Below are positions 1 to 8,114 of a stretch of DNA of 64,000 bases, in pieces. The stretch comes from DASQDN01 sp963825845 (lineage in GTDB: Bacteria > Acidobacteriota > Terriglobia > Bryobacterales > Bryobacteraceae). Position numbers and translations under genes: made by a program. Below the pieces are notes generated by a model that had not been told where the DNA came from, ran no database searches, and was given only the letters and a program-made list of their open reading frames with translations. The stretch spans positions 8,242 through 72,241 of the forward strand of contig CAWGVL010000091.1 of NCBI GenBank assembly GCA_963825845.1, written 5' to 3'. Position 1 is the stretch's first letter; every line of letters starts with the position of its first letter.

Positions 1-2520
1 ATTCCCCTTTTTGCCGGCGAGTGGATGGATCGTGTCGACAACAGCATTGATCATGGAGCGCACGTCGAAGGTCTCGATGAACAACTCCATCTTGCCGGCC
101 TCTATTTTGCTCAGGTCCAGGACATCGTTGATGAGCGATAGGAGGTGCTTGCCCGCGCCATGAATCTTCGGCAAGTCGGAGGCGAACGGCTCGACTCCGA
201 GATCCAGCGCCTCTTCCTCGAGCATCTCGCTGTATCCGATGATGGCGTTGAGCGGCGTTCTTAATTCGTGACTCATGCTGGCGAGGAAATCGCTCTTTGC
301 CTGGCTTGCAGCTTCCGCGGACTCTTTCGCGCTTCGGAGTTCCTGCTGGGCGATAAGTCGGTCATGAACGTCCGTGTTGGTCCCAAGCCATTTCGTAACG
401 GCGCCAGCGGAGTTGCGGACGGGCAGCGCACGGCCAAGATGCCACCGATACTCACCGTCAGCGCGCTTCAGGCGGAACTCGACTTCGTACGGTTCACCGC
501 TCGTGAGGGACGCGCTCCACCGCCGGCCACACGCCTCGAGGTCCTCCGGATGGACAAAACCCTGCCAACCGGCGCCAATAACGCTGGCCTGGTTGACGCC
601 AAAGTAGTCACACGCGCCTTTGTTCACGTAATCGAGCGCTCCGTCGGCGCTTGCAGTCCAGACCTGTTGCGGCATCGCTTCCGTGAGCACACGGTAGTAT
701 CGCTGCGCAGCCTCGGCACGCGCCAATAAATCTTCCCGTTCGCGCTCATGATACTTGCGCTCGGTTATGTCCCGCAGGTAGGCCGTGAAAAGGATTGCGT
801 TCTCAACCGGAACCCGATTGATGGCGAGTTCAACGGGAAACTCCGAACCATCGGCCCGGAGCGCGGAAAGCTCGATGCGCTGTCCCAGCACTGGGCCTTC
901 CCCCGTCTGTAGGTACTGCTCCAGTCCGCGGTAGTGCCTGTCTCGAAACCGCTCCGGTATGATCAACTCCGGCATTGACTTACCTGTAACATCCTCGCGC
1001 TTGTGCCCGAAGATCGCTTCTGCCGCCGTATTGAATTCAATGATCCGGCTGTCCTGATCGACGGTAATGATGGCGTCGAGCGCTGTTTCAAGGATCGCCG
1101 ACTTGCGGAGCTCGCTTACCTTCAGCGATTCCGCGGCCCAGTGCCGTTCGAAATATTGACCGATCTGACGGCCGATGTCAGTCACGGTTTGTAGCAGGTT
1201 CGCGTCCGGCCGGCGAATGCCGGGATTCAGGAACTCAATGACACCGACGACCTCGCCCCTGGCCAGAATCGGAAACGCAAACGCGGCGTGCAGGCCTTCG
1301 GCAGCGGCAATCGCAGCGCGAGGGAATCGCCGGTCGGAAGCGAAGTCCACCGCCCAGTACGGGCTGGCGATCTCCCACACCAATCCTGGCAAACCCTCAC
1401 CTTGCGCAAGCTTCGTTCTGCAACTAGCGTCGACGAACTCTGATTCGAACACGTTCGGCGCACGATAGGTGTGTGCGCATCGGAGGTGTTTGCCGTCGCG
1501 ATCCGGCGTCCACATCAGGCCCACGCGCCAGGAGAGACTCAATCCGATTGCGCTCAACAACTCGTTCCCGGTTGTCTCGACATCGTTGCCGGCGTTCAAC
1601 ACGCGGCTGACGGCATATTGAAGCAGCAGGCGCTGCTCAGAGATTTTACGTTCGGTGACGTCGCGATAGTAGAGAGAAAGTCCGTCCGGAGTTGGGAACA
1701 GTCGAAGAGAGAACCACTTGTTCATCGGAGGGAAATACTCCTCGATCTCCTGCGGCTTCTGATCCTGAATGGCTCTGCGCATCGCCCGGTCAAACGGTGT
1801 GCCCTTGATATCGGGAAACGCCTCGTAGATCGGTTTTCCGAGCAGTTCCTCGATCGTACGGCCGATGATCCGAGCGCCCTCGCCGTTCACGAATGCGTAT
1901 CGCAGATCTCGATCGACGGTGGCGAATCCATCGGTGATGCTTTCGACGATGCGTGCAACCTGTTCGGTTGAGGCGCGCGCCGCATCCTCGGATTGCTTGC
2001 GTTCAATGCCGAGAGCAATGCCGTGCGCAATTATCTCCATGGCTTCGAGAGTGGGCCTCGAGAGCGGCACTCGCGCGAACATCGCTATCACCCCGACCAG
2101 GTGATTGCCGATGATCAAGGGATATCCCGCGAAAGAAACCATGTTCTCGCGCCTCGCCCACTCCTGATCCCCGATACGCGGGTCTCCCAGAACCGCATTC
2201 GTCAAATGGGGTTTCCGCTCCTTCGCAATCACGCCGATCTTCAGTTTGCCGACAGGTACGCGGCTGTGCGCTCCATCGAGGTGCGTATACAAGCCTTCAC
2301 TGGCCTGCAACTCGAGAATATTTTCTTCATCGTTCAACGTCCAGATGCGAGCAAACGCTGCGTCCAGGTGCTCGACCAGAGAGCGCGCGCAACTCGCAAG
2401 GATTTTCGGAAGGGACTCATTTCGGGTCAGCGCAACTGCGACGTCCGTCATCAGCCTGGCGAGGCGCATGCGCTCGGCCAAGGCTGCTTCTGAAGAGATG
2501 AGATATTGATCGCCGGACAT
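1..2520 (-). CDS. multi-sensor hybrid-input histidine kinase (GAF-PAS-GAF-PAS-PAS-HisKA), 3' end cut by window edge
   Basis: One reading frame is open without a stop from an ATG at 2520 to base 1 (840 codons), so the ATPase domain lies outside the window. Visible order: an N-terminal GAF-like region (about residues 20-170), a PAS domain (about 187-287) ending in 'DVTERK', a second GAF region (about 297-460), two further PAS domains ending in 'LRDITERK' (about 587) and 'NTDVHDR' (about 715), then a HisKA dimerisation helix with the H-box 'SHELRTPLNAIIGYSEM'; the phospho-acceptor is His751. No transmembrane segment or signal peptide is seen, so this is probably a cytoplasmic sensor kinase of a two-component or phosphorelay system. 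No response regulator is adjacent in the window. Ligands are unknown. Confidence 0.9.
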   Translation of the reverse strand, partial: MSGDQYLISSEAALAERMRLARLMTDVAVALTRNESLPKILASCARSLVEHLDAAFARIWTLNDEENILELQASEGLYTHLDGAHSRVPVGKLKIGVIAKERKPHLTNAVLGDPRIGDQEWARRENMVSFAGYPLIIGNHLVGVIAMFARVPLSRPTLEAMEIIAHGIALGIERKQSEDAARASTEQVARIVESITDGFATVDRDLRYAFVNGEGARIIGRTIEELLGKPIYEAFPDIKGTPFDRAMRRAIQDQKPQEIEEYFPPMNKWFSLRLFPTPDGLSLYYRDVTERKISEQRLLLQYAVSRVLNAGNDVETTGNELLSAIGLSLSWRVGLMWTPDRDGKHLRCAHTYRAPNVFESEFVDASCRTKLAQGEGLPGLVWEIASPYWAVDFASDRRFPRAAIAAAEGLHAAFAFPILARGEVVGVIEFLNPGIRRPDANLLQTVTDIGRQIGQYFERHWAAESLKVSELRKSAILETALDAIITVDQDSRIIEFNTAAEAIFGHKREDVTGKSMPELIIPERFRDRHYRGLEQYLQTGEGPVLGQRIELSALRADGSEFPVELAINRVPVENAILFTAYLRDITERKYHEREREDLLARAEAAQRYYRVLTEAMPQQVWTASADGALDYVNKGACDYFGVNQASVIGAGWQGFVHPEDLEACGRRWSASLTSGEPYEVEFRLKRADGEYRWHLGRALPVRNSAGAVTKWLGTNTDVHDRLIAQQELRSAKESAEAASQAKSDFLASMSHELRTPLNAIIGYSEMLEEEALDLGVEPFASDLPKIHGAGKHLLSLINDVLDLSKIEAGKMELFIETFDVRSMINAVVDTIHPLAGKKGN

Positions 2521-2600
2521 TCGCTAACCTTGGACACACGGAGTCTTAGTCGTTCATAGACGCCACTCTAACGGGGATGTTACAGTGACGAGGCTGCGAA

Positions 2601-3230
2601 TCAGGAGTGTGATTCGGGCGGCTTGGGTCCGGATGGTGTTTGAGGTTTCCGCCTGCGGCGTACGCCCTTCGATTCACCCGACGAGCCGGGGAAAAATTTA
2701 TCTTGCCAATCGTAGCGGTCGAGGAGGAGCCGGCCTGTGATCACGATTCCGAGCAGCGCTTTCAGAATCTCGAGAACGCGGCGCCAAACGGCGTGCTGAT
2801 TATAGTTTTCACGCTCCTGAAGCGCAGCTGTCGGCGGTAGAAAATCATAGGAGCTGGCGAGCGCATTCATGGTCGGGGTGAGATACAGATACATGAAGAG
2901 CACCATCGCGATCATGATCACCGATGCGCTGATAATCACGCGGCTGCGGTGAGCCGTAAGAACCGATGTCGCCAGAAGGGCCCCACCGAGTCCGAGTTGC
3001 ATGACTTCCCAGGTTTCGATGATATGCCTGGTGTGTTGGGACGCTTGATACCGCAGAATCTGCCGCATCACGTCGGGCCCGATATCATCCAGCTCCTTCG
3101 CAATTTGCTCCGGCGGATTGTTCAGGAAACGTTCGACATTTACGAACGCCTGCGAAGAAATGAAGGCCATCAAGACGGCGCCGAGCAACCACGCTCCGAT
3201 CAAAAAGGCGCCGACCCGTCGCGTATGCAT
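2601..3230 (-). CDS. hypothetical four-helix integral membrane protein
   Basis: A 209-residue protein I do not recognise. It has a hydrophobic N-terminal helix (about 8-28), two adjacent helices (about 77-94 and 98-118) and a fourth at about 152-170, then a basic, proline-rich tail (RRRRKPQTPSG...). Between helices 1 and 2 is a soluble loop with 'NNPPEQIAKELDDIGPDVMRQILRY', which probably faces one side of the membrane as a helical hairpin. It is transcribed away from the signal peptidase pair and ends about 80 bp after the start of the histidine kinase, with which it shares orientation. The arrangement resembles DUF4149-type four-helix proteins, but I cannot assign it. Confidence 0.7.
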   Translation of the reverse strand: MHTRRVGAFLIGAWLLGAVLMAFISSQAFVNVERFLNNPPEQIAKELDDIGPDVMRQILRYQASQHTRHIIETWEVMQLGLGGALLATSVLTAHRSRVIISASVIMIAMVLFMYLYLTPTMNALASSYDFLPPTAALQERENYNQHAVWRRVLEILKALLGIVITGRLLLDRYDWQDKFFPGSSGESKGVRRRRKPQTPSGPKPPESHS

Positions 3231-3296
3231 CTGCGAACAAACAGTTTATCCCATCAGCCGCGAGCCTCTACTCATTCGCCTGTACAATGAAAAGTA

Positions 3297-4079
3297 GTGA
3301 GCGAACAGAAAGTCACCGAAGCCCCGCCGACTACCAGCGGAAAGAAGCCGAAGCAGGAACGCGGCGCCATCGCGGAATGGACCGTGACGATTCTGCTGTT
3401 GCTGTTCGGCACGACAACGCTGGTTCAGGCATTCGTCATCCCCACGGGATCGATGGAAGACACACTACTTGTCGGAGATCACCTGCTGGTTGACAAGCTG
3501 GCATATGCGCCGCCGGGTCCGGTAAGTAAGTATCTGCTGCCCTACACGGACGTCAAGCGCGGCGACATCATCGTGTTTCGCTATCCGGTCGATATCCGGC
3601 AGACCTTCGTAAAGCGTGTGATCGGTGTTCCGGGAGACCGGATCCGGATCGAGAACAAACAGCTGATCCGCAACGGCGCTCGTGTGAATGAGCCCTTCAA
3701 GTACCACAAGACCGAATATAACGACAGCTATCGTGACAATTTCCCCAGTCAGCCGTATCTCCAATTGAGTGAAGGCGCGATTCAGATGCTGGAGAAAAAC
3801 GTGGTGAACGGTGAGGTCGTGGTACCCCCGAACAGCTATTTCGCCATGGGCGACAATCGCGACAATTCGCTCGACAGCCGCTACTGGGGGTTCGTGCCTC
3901 GTGCGAACATTATCGGCAAGCCTCTTATCATTTATTGGTCTTACGAGACCACAACCGACCGCCTTGCGAGTCCGACGATCAGCATCGATCACGCTGTCGA
4001 TCTCGTTCAGAACTTCTTCACGAAGACTCGGTGGCGGCGTACGTTCATGTTGATTCATGGCTTCCCATCGCAAAGCTGA
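3297..4079 (+). CDS. lepB: signal peptidase I, first of a tandem pair
   Basis: Membrane-bound Ser/Lys peptidase that removes signal peptides after Sec or Tat export. Starts at a GTG (260 aa). One N-terminal membrane anchor (about 29-48) is followed by the family boxes: 'PTGSMEDTL' with nucleophile Ser52, 'KRGDIIVFRYP', 'FVKRVIGVPGDRI' with general-base Lys106, and 'MGDNRDNSLDSRYWGFVP'. It overlaps the next gene, a paralogue, by 23 bp, so the two are almost certainly co-transcribed. All catalytic residues are intact. The basic, Pro/Thr-rich N-terminus before the anchor is longer than in minimal Gram-positive forms. Confidence 0.95.
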   Translation: MSEQKVTEAPPTTSGKKPKQERGAIAEWTVTILLLLFGTTTLVQAFVIPTGSMEDTLLVGDHLLVDKLAYAPPGPVSKYLLPYTDVKRGDIIVFRYPVDIRQTFVKRVIGVPGDRIRIENKQLIRNGARVNEPFKYHKTEYNDSYRDNFPSQPYLQLSEGAIQMLEKNVVNGEVVVPPNSYFAMGDNRDNSLDSRYWGFVPRANIIGKPLIIYWSYETTTDRLASPTISIDHAVDLVQNFFTKTRWRRTFMLIHGFPSQS

Positions 4080-4833
4080 GGCGCAGCAAAGCAAAGTTCT
4101 CGAAGAGTCACAGGCGCGGCATTGGATTGCCGAGTGGGCAGTGACGATTCTGATATTCCTGTTCGGAACGACGACAGTCCTGCAGGCGTTCGTGGTACCG
4201 ACCGGTTCGATGGAAGGCACGATGCTCATCGGCGATCACTTGTTCGTTGACCGGCTTTCGTATGCGCCTCCAGGCACGCTCGGCGCTCATCTGTTGCCGT
4301 ACCAGGACGTCAAACGGGGCGACATCATTGTCTTCAGGTATCCGCTCGACATCCGGCAGAATTACGTAAAGCGGGTGATCGGTGTGCCGGGAGATCGCAT
4401 CCGGATCGTGAACAAGACCGTCCATCTGAACGGCTCCCCGGTGAACGAGCCATACAAAATTCTAATTCCGCAGCAGTCCTCAGATTACCTGAACAACTTT
4501 CCGCAATCCCCCGATATCGTCATTGGAGCGCGGGGTATCGCGATGCTGCGAGATCACGTAAGAGGCGGAGAATTGGTGGTCCCGGAAGGGCAGTACTTCG
4601 CGATGGGAGACAATCGCGATAACTCGGCTGACAGCCGGTTTTGGGGCTTGGTTCCGCGCGAGAACATCGTCGGCAAACCGACGATGATCTGGTGGTCCTA
4701 CGATGCGCCGACGGAGCATCTCGCAGACGGGAACATCCATCTCGACCACCTGGCGGACATGGCGTTGAACTTCTTCAGCAAAACACGCTGGCAGCGGACG
4801 TTTCTGCTTCTGCACAGCTATCGCCTCGAATAG
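4057..4833 (+). CDS. lepB: signal peptidase I, second of a tandem pair
   Basis: A second type I signal peptidase (258 aa), starting inside the last 23 bases of the first. N-terminal anchor at about 28-47, nucleophile Ser51 in 'PTGSMEGTM', 'KRGDIIVFRYP', general-base Lys105 in 'YVKRVIGVPGDRI', and 'MGDNRDNSADSRFWGLVP'. The two proteins match almost throughout, including the C-terminal '(S/D)KTRW(R/Q)RTF' segment, so they arose by local duplication; the main difference is the loop between the Lys and GDNRDNS boxes. Both appear catalytically competent, which suggests division of labour between substrates rather than a dead copy. Confidence 0.95.
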   Translation: MASHRKAEAQQSKVLEESQARHWIAEWAVTILIFLFGTTTVLQAFVVPTGSMEGTMLIGDHLFVDRLSYAPPGTLGAHLLPYQDVKRGDIIVFRYPLDIRQNYVKRVIGVPGDRIRIVNKTVHLNGSPVNEPYKILIPQQSSDYLNNFPQSPDIVIGARGIAMLRDHVRGGELVVPEGQYFAMGDNRDNSADSRFWGLVPRENIVGKPTMIWWSYDAPTEHLADGNIHLDHLADMALNFFSKTRWQRTFLLLHSYRLE

Positions 4834-4866
4834 GCCGCACCGGGACCGCACGCTAAAATCTCTGTT

Positions 4867-5946
4867 GTGTCCAAAGAAAACTATTACGGCCTTATCCTGG
4901 CAGGAGGCCGTGGTACGCGCTTCTGGCCGCGGAGCCGCCGTAATCGATCCAAGCAAGTTCTCAGCTTTCTAGGCGAGCGAACGCTGATCCAGCAGACCGT
5001 CGACAGACTGAGCCCGGTGCTTCCGCCGGAGCGCATCTGGGTGCTTACGAACGATCATCTGCGCGATGAAATCATTCGCCAGCTTCCGGAAGTTCCGAAA
5101 AAGCAGATCCTCGCGGAACCGGCGCAGCGGAACACCGCGCCTTGCATCGGGCTGGCGGCGCATATTCTCCACTCGATCGATCCGAACGCCGTGATGGGTG
5201 TGTTCCCGGCCGATCACGTGATCACGAAGCCGAAAAAGTACGCGAAGCTGCTTAAGCCTGCGTTCAAAGCCGCCGATGCAGGAAACATCGCGGTGTTCGG
5301 AATCGAGCCGCGCTGGGCTGAGACGGGCTATGGGTATATTGAATTCGGCAAAGGCGTTGAAGCGGGCTCGGGCGACATTGAGAAGGTGATCAGTTTTCGC
5401 GAGAAGCCGGATGCAAAAACGGCCAAGAAATTCGTCTCTTCGGGACGCTTCTTTTGGAATGCGGGCATGTTTTTCTGGAGGGCTTCAACGGTGCTCGAAG
5501 CTCTGCGCCAACATCAGCCGAAGACATGGAGCCTGCTGGCCGCCCTTCCAAAGTGGGGCAAACGGGAATTCATTGCTGAAGTAGCGCAAGCGTTTCCGCG
5601 CTGCGAAAACATTTCGATCGATTACGCCGTGTTGGAGCGGGCCAACAATGTTGTCGGAATCGCGATCGATGACATCGGGTGGAACGATGTCGGCAGTTGG
5701 AACGCAGTCTACGAATTGTTGAAGCGGGACGTTGATGGAAACACAACCACCGGCGATTCGATCGCGCAGGACAGCACGGGAAATTACATCGATGCCAGAG
5801 GAAAACTGGTCGCGCTGTTGGGTGTGAAAGACCTGGTGATCGTGGATACTCCGGACGCGCTGTTGATCGCGGACCGGCGCCGGGCACAGGAAGTCGGCGC
5901 GATCGTGAAGGAGCTGGAACAGCGCAAGCGCGACGACCTGCTGTAG
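4867..5946 (+). CDS. manC: mannose-1-phosphate guanylyltransferase
   Basis: Forms GDP-mannose from GTP and mannose-1-phosphate for glycan and polysaccharide synthesis. The 359-aa length fits the short form without the C-terminal isomerase domain. Starts at a GTG 33 bp after the second signal peptidase. Nucleotidyltransferase signatures: 'LILAGGRGTRFWPRSR' near the N-terminus, 'FPADHVI' (metal-binding Asp), 'GYGYIEFG', 'FREKPDAKTAKKF', 'WNAGMFFWRAS', 'IDYAVLE' and 'WNDVGSW', followed by the start of a beta-helix. It probably shares a transcript with the signal peptidases and ends just before a strong hairpin. Confidence 0.93.
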   Translation: MSKENYYGLILAGGRGTRFWPRSRRNRSKQVLSFLGERTLIQQTVDRLSPVLPPERIWVLTNDHLRDEIIRQLPEVPKKQILAEPAQRNTAPCIGLAAHILHSIDPNAVMGVFPADHVITKPKKYAKLLKPAFKAADAGNIAVFGIEPRWAETGYGYIEFGKGVEAGSGDIEKVISFREKPDAKTAKKFVSSGRFFWNAGMFFWRASTVLEALRQHQPKTWSLLAALPKWGKREFIAEVAQAFPRCENISIDYAVLERANNVVGIAIDDIGWNDVGSWNAVYELLKRDVDGNTTTGDSIAQDSTGNYIDARGKLVALLGVKDLVIVDTPDALLIADRRRAQEVGAIVKELEQRKRDDLL

Positions 5947-5958
5947 AAACGCAACAGA

Positions 5959-5986
5959 AAAGGGCCTCCATCACCGGAGGCCCTTT
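5959..5986. terminator. bidirectional intrinsic terminator
   Basis: A perfect 11-bp inverted repeat (aaagggcctcc / ggaggcccttt) with a 6-base loop lies between the ends of the convergent genes manC (+) and the small secreted protein at 6008 (-). The A/T ends of the stem provide a short U-run on either strand, so it can serve both transcripts. Confidence 0.8.
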
Positions 5987-6007
5987 GCGCTTGGCAGCGT
6001 GTTGCGA

Positions 6008-6367
6008 CTATTTATTGATCTTGAGGTTGATTACGGCCGACTTGCGGCTGTCGAAAGAACTCAGTGTCTTCGAGCCACTGGAAGCGCCCTGGTGGTCTGC
6101 CTTCAACTCGTAATCGATATCCGGATTCAAGCTGTGGAAATGATACGTGCCGTTCTGCTTCGTGATGAAGGACCGGATCTGCAGAGTCTTCGTGTCCTTC
6201 AACTGGACAACGGCGCCGTCGAGTGGGGCATCTGCTTCGTTCGTAACCACGCCTTGTACGGATCGCGTCTGCCGGTCTTCATTACCCTTCTTCTGAGCCC
6301 GCGCAGGCAAGGCCACAACTCCGGCCAAGGCGACGGCAGCGATAAGAGCCATTAAAATCTTTTTCAT
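6008..6367 (-). CDS. small secreted protein with carboxypeptidase-regulatory-like fold
   Basis: 119 aa with a clear Sec signal peptide (MKKILMALIAAVALAGVVALPARAQ). The mature part reads as one beta-sandwich of the CarboxypepD_reg-like type: 'VQGVVTNEADAPLDGAVVQLKDT ... TKQNGTYHFHSLNPDIDYELKADHQG'. Such domains are used as structural add-ons in periplasmic or surface proteins; no catalytic residues are expected. It overlaps the end of the upstream gene by 4 bp (ATGA), so the pair is translationally coupled. Precise role unknown. Confidence 0.8.
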   Translation of the reverse strand: MKKILMALIAAVALAGVVALPARAQKKGNEDRQTRSVQGVVTNEADAPLDGAVVQLKDTKTLQIRSFITKQNGTYHFHSLNPDIDYELKADHQGASSGSKTLSSFDSRKSAVINLKINK

Positions 6368-6810
6368 TGAGTTCCCTCCTTGGGCTGGCCAGCAGGTTCA
6401 AGGATGATGCTCAGGTCCACACGCTGTTCCCCCGTCACAGAGACATACCTCTGCTCCAGACGATACCCATTTACTTTGACGTCGACGCACCATTTGGCGG
6501 GTACGGCCGGGACGCGTACGGCAAACTCGCCACGCGCATCGGTTACAGCCTCCGCCTTCTTCAGTTTGACATTCTGCGATTCGGACAATTCGGGAACGAA
6601 CTTGAGTTCGACACCCGGCAGAGCGAATCCGGGAGGACGGTATACGGTGCCGGCTATCAGCGCGAAGGCCGCTTGCGATTCCTTGCTCTTCTGTTTTTGG
6701 GATGCAACAGGCGCCGGAGCGCAAAAAAGAGCGGCGATGGCGAGAACCGCCAAACTACTTCCAATCCTCGTCTTCTTCGTCCTCTTCGGTGGACTCCTCT
6801 TCTTCCTCAT
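6364..6810 (-). CDS. secreted protein with carboxypeptidase-regulatory-like domain
   Basis: Translationally coupled partner of the 6008 gene with the same fold: 'ALIAGTVYRPPGFALPGVELKFVPE ... AVTDARGEFAVRVPAVPAKW'. The open frame runs up to 6882, but the upstream part is the antiparallel-frame reading of the acidic tail of the preceding zinc-ribbon gene. Two plausible starts are ATG 6810, giving a basic n-region (MRKKRSPPKRTKKTR) before the hydrophobic core LAVLAIAALF, and a TTG at 6753 just after that gene's stop. I prefer 6810 because it yields a normal signal peptide, but this means about 56 bp of overlap. Function unknown; probably periplasmic or surface-exposed. Confidence 0.65.
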   Translation of the reverse strand: MRKKRSPPKRTKKTRIGSSLAVLAIAALFCAPAPVASQKQKSKESQAAFALIAGTVYRPPGFALPGVELKFVPELSESQNVKLKKAEAVTDARGEFAVRVPAVPAKWCVDVKVNGYRLEQRYVSVTGEQRVDLSIILEPAGQPKEGTQ

Positions 6811-7003
6811 CTTCGTCATCGAGGTCGTCATCGTCGTCCTCGTCTTCGTCCTCGTCGGCGTCGGACAAAGGCTCGATTTCAAGAGGATCAGTGCCTACAA
6901 CAGCGACTTCCGCACCGCACTCGTCACAGGTAAATTCATCGCCTTCGTCCAGTTCATCTTCTTCTACGTCCATCGCGGCATCGCACACCGGGCAATTGAC
7001 CAT
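6755..7003 (-). CDS. LysW-like zinc-ribbon protein with an expanded acidic tail
   Basis: 82 aa. The first 45 residues closely resemble LysW, the amino-group carrier protein of the alpha-aminoadipate lysine/arginine route: 'MVNCPVCDAAMDVEEDELDEG' with CxxC (4/7), 'TCDECGAEVAVVG' with CxxC (26/29), then 'DPLEIEPL'. After that the protein becomes almost entirely Asp/Glu and ends in 'EDEDWK'. LysW is normally about 54 aa and ends in -EDWGE, its terminal Glu being the attachment point; here that end is W-K. No lysX, lysZ or lysY homologue is nearby. It may be a LysW derivative with another role, or a general acidic zinc-ribbon protein. It sits in a minus-strand run downstream of folE. Confidence 0.75.
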   Translation of the reverse strand: MVNCPVCDAAMDVEEDELDEGDEFTCDECGAEVAVVGTDPLEIEPLSDADEDEDEDDDDDLDDEDEEEEESTEEDEEDEDWK

Positions 7004-7091
7004 TGTTGCTTCCTCCCAAGTAGGTGAGTGCTGTCAAACAAACACATTGTAACCATGCAAGGCGAAATACCCCGATTCTAACCGTGGGTTT

Positions 7092-7457
7092 TTAGCGCCT
7101 CACAGGAGATGGAGCGTCGAGTTTTGCGCTATAGCGCTCGAGGTCATGAAGCGACGCCGTGACGAGCGTCTTCTCCATATCCCGGTCTGTCCCGATCATT
7201 TCTTTCATGTGCATCGCGGCCAGCTTCATGACCCACGCGTCGGTCACCGGGCGGCCCGCGGATTTGCTAAGCGCCAGTAGATCGGGATGATTCAGGGCGA
7301 CCACTTTCTCGGTCACATCCGAACCCTGGATCAGTTGGAATTTTACGTCGACTGTATCGGCGTGGCGGATCGAGGTGCCATTCTGCTGCCAGCGAAACTC
7401 GACCTGCCATGCTCGTCCATACGGATCGACTGCCTCAAAACGACGGAAATTCTCCAT
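7092..7457 (-). CDS. conserved-looking hypothetical protein
   Basis: 121 aa, soluble, no signal peptide. The N-terminal half is beta-rich ('RAWQVEFRWQQNGTSIRHADTVDVKFQLIQGSDVTEKVVALNHPDLLAL'), the C-terminal half helical ('DAWVMKLAAMHMKEMIGTDRDMEKTLVTASLHDLERYS'). It starts 24 bp after the folE stop on the same strand and is probably in that operon. I do not recognise a family. A role linked to the pterin genes is possible from position only. Confidence 0.65.
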   Translation of the reverse strand: MENFRRFEAVDPYGRAWQVEFRWQQNGTSIRHADTVDVKFQLIQGSDVTEKVVALNHPDLLALSKSAGRPVTDAWVMKLAAMHMKEMIGTDRDMEKTLVTASLHDLERYSAKLDAPSPVRR

Positions 7458-7481
7458 TCAGGGCTATCGTAGCAGACGCGT

Positions 7482-8108
7482 TTAGAAGCGGGATGAGTCC
7501 TGTTTCACCAGCGCAAGGAACTCGTCCCGGGTTTCTTTATTGTCGCGGAAGGCCCCGAGCATGGAACTGGTTACGGTTCCGGAATGTTGTTTTTCGACTC
7601 CGCGCATCATCATGCAGAAATGCCGCGCTTCGCAGATGACCCCAACGCCTTTCGGTTTCAGCACGTCCTGTATGGTCTCTGCGATCTGCTGCGTCATCCG
7701 CTCCTGTACCTGCAGGCGACGCGCGAACACATCGACAATGCGCGGTAATTTACTGAGTCCGATGACCTTGTGGCCGGGCAGGTAGGCGACGTGAGCTTTG
7801 CCATAAAACGGCAGGAGATGGTGCTCGCAGAGACTGAAGAACTCGATGTCTTTGACGATCACCATTTCGTCGTACTCGACATCGAAGAGCGCATCGTTGA
7901 CGATGGCGCTCAGGTCCGCCGAGTAGCCGCTGGTCAGATACGTGAGGGCTTTTTCTGTGCGCAGAGGTGTCCGGATCAAGCCCTCGCGATCAGGATCCTC
8001 GCCCAGTTCCACCAAGACCTCTCGCATCAACTCGGAAATGCGGCCTTCTACCTGCGGCTCCGCGGCCGCAGCGTTGCTGTTCATTACCTTTACGGTAGCT
8101 TTTCTCAT
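7482..8108 (-). CDS. folE: GTP cyclohydrolase I
   Basis: Converts GTP to 7,8-dihydroneopterin triphosphate, the first step to folate, biopterin and queuosine-type products. 208 aa, typical length. Zinc and active-site boxes are present: 'FFSLCEHHLLPFYGKAHVAYLP', 'VIGLSKLPRIVDVFARRLQVQERMTQQIA', and 'ICEARHFCMMMRGVEKQHSGTVTSSM' with the second zinc Cys. It follows two 6-pyruvoyl-tetrahydropterin synthase genes by 6 bp, so product and next enzyme are co-encoded. Confidence 0.96.
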   Translation of the reverse strand: MRKATVKVMNSNAAAAEPQVEGRISELMREVLVELGEDPDREGLIRTPLRTEKALTYLTSGYSADLSAIVNDALFDVEYDEMVIVKDIEFFSLCEHHLLPFYGKAHVAYLPGHKVIGLSKLPRIVDVFARRLQVQERMTQQIAETIQDVLKPKGVGVICEARHFCMMMRGVEKQHSGTVTSSMLGAFRDNKETRDEFLALVKQDSSRF

Positions 8109-8114
8109 TGGTCG

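Noticed and set aside
268..729. Plus-strand ORFs over 268-2509
   Set aside because: They are shadows of the histidine kinase, whose minus-strand frame is open from 2520 to the window edge and carries an H-box.
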